Source of the DNA: Cytophagales bacterium
Lineage (GTDB): Bacteria; Bacteroidota; Bacteroidia; Cytophagales; Spirosomataceae
Length of the DNA stretch: 35,233 nt
Direction: 5' to 3'
Assembly (NCBI GenBank): GCA_013298805.1
Contig: JAAFIU010000017.1
Coordinates: forward strand, 1-35,233
Within the stretch, counting starts at the first letter, position 1. The number at the start of each line of letters is the position of its first letter. A model generated the notes under the pieces. The model was not told where the DNA came from. It saw only the letters and a list, made by a program, of their open reading frames with translations, and made no database searches. The position numbers and the translations under genes are program-made. Below are positions 7,131 through 13,593 of the stretch, piece by piece.

Positions 7131-8846
7131 CTACAAATTTCCTTTTCTCATTTCCTTCACGGCATAATCAGCCGAACGAGCCGTCATCGCCATATAGGTT
7201 AAAGATGGATTTTGGGTGGATGTTGAAGTCATTGACGCTCCATCCGTGACAAAAACATTTTTGCACGAATGTAAAGCATTCCATTTATTCAAAAGCGATG
7301 TTTTCGGGTCTTTGCCCATTCTTACGCCACCCATTTCGTGAATATCTAATCCTGGCGTTCTTTTAGAATCATTCGTTCTGATATTCTTAAAGCCAGCCTT
7401 TGTGTACATTTCTGTCAATTGCTCAAAGAAATCTTTGGTCATTTTAACGTCATTATCATCGTAATCAACCGAAATTTTCAACTGAGGAATTCCCCAAGGA
7501 TCAACCAATGTTTTGTCTAAAGCTACATAGTTACTTTCTTTCGGAATTGTCTCGCCCATCATGTGTGAGCCTACACTCCAAACATTATTTAACTTTGGAT
7601 TCAGAATTCCATTTTTCAAGTCTTCGCCCAAACCACTTCTATCATCGTGTTGATAACGTCCTGCATCGAACCCTGAAGCGTACCCTCTCAAGAAATCCGT
7701 TTCTTGCTTAAATACATTCCTAAATCGTGGAATATAGGCAGAATTCGGGCGACGACCATCAGTTGTACTGTCTAAAAACCCTTCGTATTCAGCGTTAATC
7801 GTAGCACGGTAATTATGAAATGCTACGTATTTTCCGAGTAATCCACTATCATTACCCAAACCATTTTGAAAACGGTTTGAAGTTGAATTCAATAAAATCA
7901 AATTAGTATTCAAGGCGGCGGCATTCACAAAAATGATTCTTGCGTAATACTCAATCATTTCTTTGGTGTTTGCATCAACCACTCGCACACCAGTTGCTTT
8001 ACCTTTTTTCTCATCGTAAATAATAGAATGTACTACCGAATGAGGACGCAAGGTCATTTTGCCCGTTTTAGCAGCCCACGGTAAAGTGGAAGCATTACTA
8101 CTGAAGTATCCACCATAAGGACAACCTCGCTCGCAAATTGTACGATTCTGACAAGATGCACGTCCTTGGTCGAAGTGAATTTGTTTGGGCTTTGTCAAAT
8201 GAGCAGCACGCCCCATGATGATATGACGGTCGGTGTAATTTTTGGCAACCGACTGACTAAAATATTTCTCGACGCAGTTCATTTCGTGCGGTGGTAAAAA
8301 CTCGCCGTCTGGCAAAGAAGCCAAACCGTCTTTATTCCCCGAAATTCCCGCAAATTTCTCTACGTAGCTATACCAAGGAGCAATATCAGCGTATCTGATA
8401 GGCCAGTCAACGGCAAATCCATCACGAGCTGGACCATCAAAGTCATATTCCGACCAACGCTGAGTTTGTCTCGCCCAAAGCAATGATTTCCCACCCGTTT
8501 GGTAGCCACGAATCCAGTCGAAAGGCTTGTCTTGTACGTAAGGATGTTCGGCATCTTTCACGAAAAACTGTTCAGTTCCTTCGTAAAAAGCATAACATTT
8601 ACTCACAATCGGATTGGCATCTTTTACTTCTTTTTTTATTTGATTACGATGTTCAAAGTCCCACGGTTGCATCATGGTTGTTGGGTAATCAACTACGTGT
8701 TTTACTTCACGTCCACGCTCTAACACTAAAGTACGTAAACCTTTTCCTGTCAATTCTTTAGCTGCCCAACCACCACTAATTCCAGAACCCACTACGATGG
8801 CATCAAAAGTTCTATTTTTTACTGAGTCTATATTAATATTTGACAT
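7131..8846 (-). CDS. GMC family FAD-dependent oxidoreductase (sugar dehydrogenase type)
   Basis: A 571-residue flavoprotein. The N-terminal dinucleotide fold is 'VVGSGISGGWAAKEL' (18-32) with the ribose-binding 'VLERG' (41-45). The C-terminus has 'IHEMGGVRMG' (502-511) and 'NPSLTYMAMTARSADY' (546-561), the GMC active-site His/Asn region. Cys232, Cys238 and Cys242 form C-x5-C-x3-C-P, much like the 3Fe-4S cysteine motif of membrane FAD-glucose/fructose dehydrogenases. The upstream gene (19 bp away) encodes the small Tat-signal subunit, so the pair probably works in the periplasm oxidising a sugar or sugar acid and passing electrons to the respiratory chain. This protein has no signal of its own, in line with export by hitch-hiking. 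Substrate is unknown; gluconate, glucose and glucosides are all possible. Confidence 0.93.
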   Translation of the reverse strand: MSNINIDSVKNRTFDAIVVGSGISGGWAAKELTGKGLRTLVLERGREVKHVVDYPTTMMQPWDFEHRNQIKKEVKDANPIVSKCYAFYEGTEQFFVKDAEHPYVQDKPFDWIRGYQTGGKSLLWARQTQRWSEYDFDGPARDGFAVDWPIRYADIAPWYSYVEKFAGISGNKDGLASLPDGEFLPPHEMNCVEKYFSQSVAKNYTDRHIIMGRAAHLTKPKQIHFDQGRASCQNRTICERGCPYGGYFSSNASTLPWAAKTGKMTLRPHSVVHSIIYDEKKGKATGVRVVDANTKEMIEYYARIIFVNAAALNTNLILLNSTSNRFQNGLGNDSGLLGKYVAFHNYRATINAEYEGFLDSTTDGRRPNSAYIPRFRNVFKQETDFLRGYASGFDAGRYQHDDRSGLGEDLKNGILNPKLNNVWSVGSHMMGETIPKESNYVALDKTLVDPWGIPQLKISVDYDDNDVKMTKDFFEQLTEMYTKAGFKNIRTNDSKRTPGLDIHEMGGVRMGKDPKTSLLNKWNALHSCKNVFVTDGASMTSTSTQNPSLTYMAMTARSADYAVKEMRKGNL

Positions 8847-8865
8847 TGTTTCGATGTTTTAAATT

Positions 8866-9387
8866 TTATTTCTTTACAGGAACACAGCCGTAATAATGAC
8901 CAGGAGCAAATTCAAATTTTCTAAGATTGGTCATTACATATTCAGAATTGAGATACCCTTGAATAGTAATGTTTTTCACTAAGCCCACAAACGCTTTTTC
9001 ATCACTATTATCAGATTTAGACATTTTCGTCAAAACTTCCAATTTTTGTTTAGCGTCACAATCGGTAAAGATTTTTGAAAAATCTCTTTTGGCATTTGCC
9101 TCTACCGATTCCAAACCTTTTTTGAAAATATCCTGAGATTTTTTATCGTAACAATCAGCAATCATTTTAGGAACAAACTGATGCACATTCAAATCTTTAG
9201 CTCCGAGTGTGTCAGTTTTAGGAATTATTGTTTCAACGATTTCTGCTAAAAGTGCCTCTTGCGAAGCAGATACAAAAAGATGAGTATTTTTCAAGCTTTC
9301 ATGATTCCAAGCATTTGCCCACGATGGCAACACAATGGCACTACCAATCGTTAAAGCGATATTTTTTATGGCTGAACGTCTTTGCAT
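8866..9387 (-). CDS. Gluconate 2-dehydrogenase subunit 3 family protein, Tat signal
   Basis: A 173-residue small subunit. It begins 'MQRRSAIKNIALTIGSAIVL', a twin-arginine signal (R-R-S-A-I-K) and hydrophobic stretch ending near ANAW at residue 27. The body has the family's hallmarks: 'LLAEIVETIIPKTDTLGAKD' with 'LNVHQFVPKMIADCY', and the C-terminal 'EYVMTNLRKFEFAPGHYYGC'. In known complexes this subunit carries the flavoprotein through the Tat system and helps its maturation. It is first in a two-gene operon with the GMC oxidoreductase, 19 bp apart. No cytochrome subunit follows, so the electron acceptor must be encoded elsewhere. Confidence 0.92.
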   Translation of the reverse strand: MQRRSAIKNIALTIGSAIVLPSWANAWNHESLKNTHLFVSASQEALLAEIVETIIPKTDTLGAKDLNVHQFVPKMIADCYDKKSQDIFKKGLESVEANAKRDFSKIFTDCDAKQKLEVLTKMSKSDNSDEKAFVGLVKNITIQGYLNSEYVMTNLRKFEFAPGHYYGCVPVKK

Positions 9388-9477
9388 TTGATTTAAATAT
9401 TTTATTCTTAATAACAGTACTAATTATTAAGAAATTTATAGAAAATGATTTCTTAGTCTATACTTTTTTGTGAGTAT

Positions 9478-9963
9478 CTATTCTATTTTTCCTAATTCCT
9501 TACCTATTTCTTTAATTCTTACTCGCAGAGAACAAAAACCATTGTTTGGGTTTTTATATAAACTTTCAACGTGTGCTTCAAAAATTATATCTCTTTTTAA
9601 CCTTACAGCAATTCTTGCACATTCTGTAGCTGGAACATAACCCAACATATTATGCTTATAATAAACTGCTACAGCAAAATAATCAACAGGGTTATTACAC
9701 TCATGAATTAATTCAACCTTAGAGTTAATTTCAAGAGTTTTGAAACATTTGTATAAATCATGGTATTGTAATCCCGCAACATCACAAGAGTAATTGATAT
9801 TCTTAGTTTTAGTCATTTTACTTAACTCCACAGCTTCAATATCAACTTCTGCTTGAGTCTGCTCCCTACATTTCGTGTTATTTTTTTTCGATACATTTAC
9901 CTTTCTAGCAAGAGAAAAAAGTAGTATTACAAGAAATAGAGCAATTATTAATAACAAAAACAT
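9478..9963 (-). CDS. Membrane-anchored HIRAN-domain protein
   Basis: A 161-residue protein. Residues 2-18 are one strongly hydrophobic helix; the Lys/Arg-rich stretch after it (20-33) suggests the rest faces the cytoplasm. Residues ~57-140 match HIRAN: 'CDVAGLQYHDL', then 'VELIHECNNPVDYFAVAVYY' (Asn90-Asn91-Pro92, Asp94) and 'MLGYVPATECARIAV'. HIRAN domains bind single-stranded or 3'-ended DNA in eukaryotic HLTF; bacterial stand-alone copies are common but mostly unstudied. The gene is more AT-rich and less codon-biased than its neighbours. It sits between the lactonase gene upstream (36 bp) and the Tat/GMC operon, all minus strand. Whether it shares a transcript with either is not clear. Confidence 0.75.
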   Translation of the reverse strand: MFLLLIIALFLVILLFSLARKVNVSKKNNTKCREQTQAEVDIEAVELSKMTKTKNINYSCDVAGLQYHDLYKCFKTLEINSKVELIHECNNPVDYFAVAVYYKHNMLGYVPATECARIAVRLKRDIIFEAHVESLYKNPNNGFCSLRVRIKEIGKELGKIE

Positions 9964-9999
9964 AGGTATAACTTAAAATAATGTGATGACTATGATAAC

Positions 10000-11142
10000 T
10001 TAAAAACTCACCATCTTCAAACAAACTGGTGTTGGTACGGCAATTTCTTTTCCTGTTGGCGTGAGTGTTCCTTTTACTTTATCACGTTTAAAAATTACGA
10101 TATTATCTGTTTTTTGATTTGCCACCAAAACAAAATTTCCAGTGGGGTCAATCATGAAATTTCTTGGTACTTTGCCCATCACAGATTGCTCGCCGATATA
10201 AGTCAATGTGCCTGTTTTAGGGTCAATTGAATAAATCACGATGGTATCATGAAAACGGTTTGAGCCGTACAAGAATTTTCCGTCGGGAGAAATATGAATA
10301 TCAGCACATGAATTATCTCCTTTAAAATCAGCAGGAAGCGTTGAAATACTCTGTTTTGCCACTAATGAACCATTTTTATAATCAAAAACCGTTACTTGAC
10401 TCGTTAATTCTTGAATAACATAAGCAAACTTGCCATTTGGATGAATGGTAAAATGTCTTGGCCCAGAACCATCTTGAACCTTCGTAAATGGCGGATTTCC
10501 ATTGCTCAATTTACCCGTTTTTGCATCTAAGGAATAGGTTACAATTTTATCAATTCCCAAATCAGCCACAAAAACGTCATGATTATTGGGAGCAATATTA
10601 ATAGAATGAACGTGTGGTTTCTCTTGACGTTCTGCATTTATGCCCTTTCCTTCGTGTTGAATAGTTTGTGTTGGTTTTCCCAATCCACCGTTGGCTTCCA
10701 CAGGTAAAACCGTTAAGCTACCAGCTCCGTAATTACCCGCAATTACCCATTTCCCAGTTTTATCAACTGCCACATGACAAGGGAAATTTCCGTTGGAAGA
10801 TTGTGTGCTTAATTGCGTTAAATCACCTGATTTTTTATTAAATGAAAAAGCATAAACAGCTCCGTTGTTATCAACTTCTCCCGCCGAATAAACGTATTTT
10901 TCATCTGGTGAAATGGCTAAGAAAGAAGGATTTTTAATATTTTTAGCAATACTTTCAACTTTAAATTCTCCCGTTTTTACATTGAATTTATACACGTAAA
11001 TACCCTCACTTTTACCCGTTGTGTAGGTTCCAACTAAAAGATGAAAATCATCGCTCTTTGCTTTTTTGGTAGGTGTTTGAGCGAAGGTAACTGCATTGGC
11101 AAATAAGCTAAATGCTAAGAAAAAAATATGTATGCGTTTCAT
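10000..11142 (-). CDS. Lactonase family seven-bladed beta-propeller (6-phosphogluconolactonase-like), secreted
   Basis: A 380-residue protein with signal peptide 'MKRIHIFFLAFSLFANAVTF' cleaved near AQ at residue 22. The mature part is the Pgl/carboxy-cis,cis-muconate cyclase propeller: repeated blades such as 'LVGTYTTGKSEGIYVYKF', 'PSFLAISPDEKYVYSAGEVD', 'HVHSINIAPNNHDVFVADLG', 'GPRHFTIHPNGKFAYVIQEL', 'ADIHISPDGKFLYGSNRFHD' and 'PRNFMIDPTGNFVLVANQKT'. The family opens sugar lactones. Because this copy is exported, a periplasmic lactone, perhaps one made by the nearby GMC sugar dehydrogenase, is a more sensible substrate than cytosolic 6-phosphogluconolactone; that link is inference. The leader holds a terminator-like hairpin at 11200-11232. 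Confidence 0.93.
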   Translation of the reverse strand: MKRIHIFFLAFSLFANAVTFAQTPTKKAKSDDFHLLVGTYTTGKSEGIYVYKFNVKTGEFKVESIAKNIKNPSFLAISPDEKYVYSAGEVDNNGAVYAFSFNKKSGDLTQLSTQSSNGNFPCHVAVDKTGKWVIAGNYGAGSLTVLPVEANGGLGKPTQTIQHEGKGINAERQEKPHVHSINIAPNNHDVFVADLGIDKIVTYSLDAKTGKLSNGNPPFTKVQDGSGPRHFTIHPNGKFAYVIQELTSQVTVFDYKNGSLVAKQSISTLPADFKGDNSCADIHISPDGKFLYGSNRFHDTIVIYSIDPKTGTLTYIGEQSVMGKVPRNFMIDPTGNFVLVANQKTDNIVIFKRDKVKGTLTPTGKEIAVPTPVCLKMVSF

Positions 11143-11199
11143 AGTGAAAGATTAAAATTTATGAGACCACAATTTAAGGATTTTTTATCTCGAAACACA

Positions 11200-11232
11200 A
11201 AAAAATACCCTGCACAGGCGTACCTTGCAGGG
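11200..11232 (-). terminator. Terminator-like hairpin in the region upstream of the lactonase gene
   Basis: On the minus strand CCCTGCA (from 11232) pairs with TGCAGGG (to 11208) around an 11-nt loop and is followed by TATTTTTTT. It lies 58-90 bp before the lactonase start. It can stop transcripts coming from the Hsp20 gene, or, if the lactonase promoter lies further upstream, act as an attenuator. I saw no clear -7 box on either side to decide. Confidence 0.7.
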
Positions 11233-11347
11233 CGGGATATATATTTAGGTTATTGCAAACTGGTAATCCGTTATGGGTGGATTTGACCTATTTAAGGTTT
11301 ACTTTTTTATTGGGCTTCTCTGAAATGATAAGAATGATTTTGGGACT

Positions 11348-11457
11348 GAGGTTACACAGAGAGACACGGAGAAAGGTATTGAGAACCACAGAGAAACTCA
11401 TATTATAGGCTCTGTGGTTCTCTATTTTTCAAACTCTGTGCCTCTCTGTGTCACCTC
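11348..11457. repeat. 110-bp two-tier palindrome between Hsp20 and lactonase genes
   Basis: The outer arms 11348-11371 and 11434-11457 match at 21 of 24 positions. The inner arms GAGAACCACAGAG (11381-11393) and CTCTGTGGTTCTC (11410-11422) match perfectly, with a 16-nt loop. Content is the purine-rich 'ACACAGAGAGACACGGAG' type common between Bacteroidota genes. It fills most of the 362-bp gap 11143-11504 together with the hairpin at 11200. No flanking target duplication was seen. Confidence 0.75.
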
Positions 11458-11504
11458 AAATCCAAAAAATAAAAACCGAAAACCAATTTCACATTAGTAT
11501 AACA

Positions 11505-11909
11505 TCAAATTTCAACTTCAACTTCAACATTTCTCTTAAATCCTTTACGGTTATCGTCAAATGGCATGACAATTTTCCATTGATGATTGTGATAACGTGC
11601 TGAGATATTTTCTAAATCCACAAAATTGGGAAGCATCAATTGTCCAATGGTTTGTTGGACATAATTTTCGGGTACTTCCTGCTCAGCGGTTTTCAAAACG
11701 GGCTGTAAAGCATAAAGTAACAGCCGATTATCTTCGATATCTACCTTCAAGTGGTCGGCTTCTAAACCTGCTACTTTTACAAAAACTTCGTAAGCATTTT
11801 CGGTTTGATTTACTTGAATATTGGGTTCCACTCGCCCACCGTTTAAAGTATTATTAAAATCTATATTGGCTAAAATCTCTCTCGGGATTACTATTTTCTT
11901 GTTTTCCAT
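11505..11909 (-). CDS. Hsp20/alpha-crystallin-like small heat shock protein (divergent)
   Basis: A 134-residue protein whose residues ~28-134 read as an alpha-crystallin domain: 'PNIQVNQTENAYEVFVKVAG', then 'LEADHLKVDIEDNRLLLYA' and a final beta strand pair 'WKIVMPFDD...NVEVEVEI'. Small heat shock proteins hold unfolding proteins in soluble form. The canonical A-x-x-x-n-GvL motif near the C-terminus is not clear, replaced by 'NISARYHNHQWKIVMPF', so it is a divergent member (CS/HSP20-like fold). The N-terminal arm is short. It is transcribed on the minus strand, ~195 bp from the YafK-like gene stop upstream, with a terminator in that gap. Confidence 0.8.
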   Translation of the reverse strand: MENKKIVIPREILANIDFNNTLNGGRVEPNIQVNQTENAYEVFVKVAGLEADHLKVDIEDNRLLLYALQPVLKTAEQEVPENYVQQTIGQLMLPNFVDLENISARYHNHQWKIVMPFDDNRKGFKRNVEVEVEI

Positions 11910-12044
11910 GATTGTGCAGTTTTTTGTTTGTTGTTCGTATAATCAAATCTTCAAATCTTATACCAGCCCAAATAACAAGCCATTATGGCTATTTTTTCAA
12001 AGAAACAAAAGACATAATGTCACTTTCTTATTTAAAACCAACAA

Positions 12045-12086
12045 AAGCCACCCAAAAGTGTCAAACTTTTGGGTGGCTTGGAATAT
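12045..12086 (-). terminator. Rho-independent terminator after the YafK-like gene
   Basis: A perfect 15-bp stem (12045-12059 with 12065-12079) with a 5-nt loop. On the minus strand it begins 26 bp after the stop at 12105 and is followed by TTTTGTTGGTTTT. One of the strongest hairpins in the window. Confidence 0.85.
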
Positions 12087-12104
12087 TATAATTTCAACAA
12101 ATTT

Positions 12105-12854
12105 CTATTTTACAATATATTTTCCTGCTTCGTCAACCGTTACCGTTGGCACAGTATTACTTTTTTCAAAAGCATCGTAACCTGGTTTTAGCCACGACCA
12201 AAATTCTAACAGAGTAGCATTAGAAGCATATTCAGTTTTCAGAGCTGAATAGTTTTCATCGGTCATTTTATTAGGGAAAATATGAACAGGAATATCTTGT
12301 CCTTCACTTTTGGCACGTGCCGCCAATAAATACAATTCTTTGATATTATCGTCACCCACAGGAATACAGCCAATGGTAATGCAAGAACCATGAACAAAAA
12401 TATTATCCCCTGGATTTAACCAATCAGCAAATTTTTTATCCGAAGCATTTGGATAACCCACTCTGAAAGACAAATAATAATTACTGGTTGGATTAAAAGC
12501 ATCAATGGTATAAAAACCTTCGGGGGTTTGTCTATCCCCAGAACGGCGTTTTGGTCCTAAAACACCTGTACTTGCACAAAAATCATAGACTTTAATAAGC
12601 TTAAATATACTTTCTTGCTTGTTTTTTGCCCACACTTCAAATTTCTGTTCTTTCTTAAAAACTCTAAAAAACAGGTCAAAATTGCTTGTACTTACGCCTT
12701 TTGTCGCAAGCATTTCATCTACAACTTTACCCTTTGTTTTTAGAGCTTCTTTAACTCTTGGAAAACGAAGTTGAGCTTGATAAAAATCAATGGGAGGGTT
12801 TGTTAAGGAACATAACAAAATGAATAAAGCGGAATAAAGAAGATTTTTTCTCAT
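12105..12854 (-). CDS. YafK/DpaA-like L,D-transpeptidase-fold (YkuD) protein
   Basis: A 249-residue exported protein: N-terminal hydrophobic segment 'LLYSALFILLCSL' (5-17). The catalytic motif is 'HGSCITIGCIPV' (155-166), with His155 and Cys163. The surrounding 'STGVLGPKRRSGDRQTPEGF' and 'NYYLSFRVGYPNASD' are typical of the YafK branch. E. coli YafK (DpaA/LdtF) removes Braun lipoprotein from peptidoglycan rather than making crosslinks, so this could be a hydrolase or a transpeptidase on the diaminopimelate side chain. It probably acts in the periplasm. It is monocistronic, divergent from the small gene at 12998, and ends in a strong terminator. Confidence 0.92.
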   Translation of the reverse strand: MRKNLLYSALFILLCSLTNPPIDFYQAQLRFPRVKEALKTKGKVVDEMLATKGVSTSNFDLFFRVFKKEQKFEVWAKNKQESIFKLIKVYDFCASTGVLGPKRRSGDRQTPEGFYTIDAFNPTSNYYLSFRVGYPNASDKKFADWLNPGDNIFVHGSCITIGCIPVGDDNIKELYLLAARAKSEGQDIPVHIFPNKMTDENYSALKTEYASNATLLEFWSWLKPGYDAFEKSNTVPTVTVDEAGKYIVK

Positions 12855-12997
12855 AGTGATTGATGTGTTGGGTTATTTGTTTTGGTAAATGGGTTATTTT
12901 GTTAATGCAATTTATGAATTTTGTATGTAAACACAATTTACTCGGCACATGGATTTTAAGAAAATATATTTCGTCTTAAATTCGTAAAAAAATAACC

Positions 12998-13333
12998 ATG
13001 ACAATCATAGAATTCAACGATTCCCTCAAAGCCTTAGAACCACCACAAAATATCTCCGAAATCCTCGAAGCACTTTGGTACGATGCCAATAATGACTGGG
13101 AGGCGGCTCATAATATTGCACAGTCGCAGGAAGGAACACAGGCTTACGACCGCCTTCATGCCTATTTACACCGCAAAGAAGGCGATAATTGGAATGCAAA
13201 TTATTGGTATAGAAGAGCAAAAACAACCATGCCCAATATCAGTTTAACCAAAGAATGGACATTTTTGGTCAATCAGTTTTTGAGTATTGATACTAAAACA
13301 GTCAACAAGGATAATTTCTCTACTGGCCTTTAG
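12998..13333 (+). CDS. Conserved small protein of unknown function (HRKEGD-NA-YWY motif)
   Basis: A 111-residue soluble, helix-rich protein. I recognise it as a family widely present in bacteria but cannot name a function. The conserved core is 'LWYDANNDWEAAHNIAQSQE' followed by 'HAYLHRKEGDNWNANYWYRR' and a Lys-Glu-Trp near 'SLTKEW'. The paired helices and small/aromatic periodicity hint at a TPR-like two-helix repeat. The start ATG 12998 is the only reasonable one. It is divergent from the YafK-like gene with 143 bp between. The last ten residues (KTVNKDNFST) look disordered. Confidence 0.85.
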   Translation: MTIIEFNDSLKALEPPQNISEILEALWYDANNDWEAAHNIAQSQEGTQAYDRLHAYLHRKEGDNWNANYWYRRAKTTMPNISLTKEWTFLVNQFLSIDTKTVNKDNFSTGL

Positions 13334-13396
13334 CCCAGTTTAGTTTCAGTCTTCTCTTTTTTATTCGTAAATTAACGTATCCTTTCACCGTATTTC

Positions 13397-13489
13397 AAGC
13401 CACAAATTACACTTGTCCTGATAAGTTTATACAGAACCTGTTTAAAGAATTCCTGTATAACTTTATCTAATTGGTGCTGTTTGTGGCTT
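13397..13489. repeat. 93-bp structured inverted repeat upstream of the histidine kinase
   Basis: The outer arms AAGCCACAAA (13397-13406) and TTTGTGGCTT (13480-13489) are perfect complements. Inner arms 13420-13434 and 13453-13467 (GATAAGTTTATACAG and its near-complement) match at 13 of 15. No T-run follows on either strand, so it is not a simple terminator. It lies 105 bp before the kinase start in a 260-bp gap. No target duplication flanks it. It could be a structured leader RNA or a palindromic repeat element. Confidence 0.6.
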
Positions 13490-13593
13490 AAATGTACTAT
13501 AGATAATCAACTGAAATATACTATTTTAAAACATTTACTGAAGTAATGGTACAAAATTTGTCTTACTACAAATAAAAAATAAACAGAGCCTAA

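Noticed and set aside
8483-8761. Plus-strand frames opposite the GMC oxidoreductase
   Set aside because: Antisense shadows of a conserved flavoprotein; composition follows the reverse of the GMC codons.
9428-9477. AAGAAAT/ATTTCTT hairpin after the HIRAN gene as terminator
   Set aside because: Only a 7-bp AT stem with a 12-nt loop and no T-run on the HIRAN strand; too weak to list.
11821-12180. 119-codon plus-strand frame opposite Hsp20 and YafK genes
   Set aside because: It runs antisense through two well-supported genes and a terminator, and its protein has no recognisable features.
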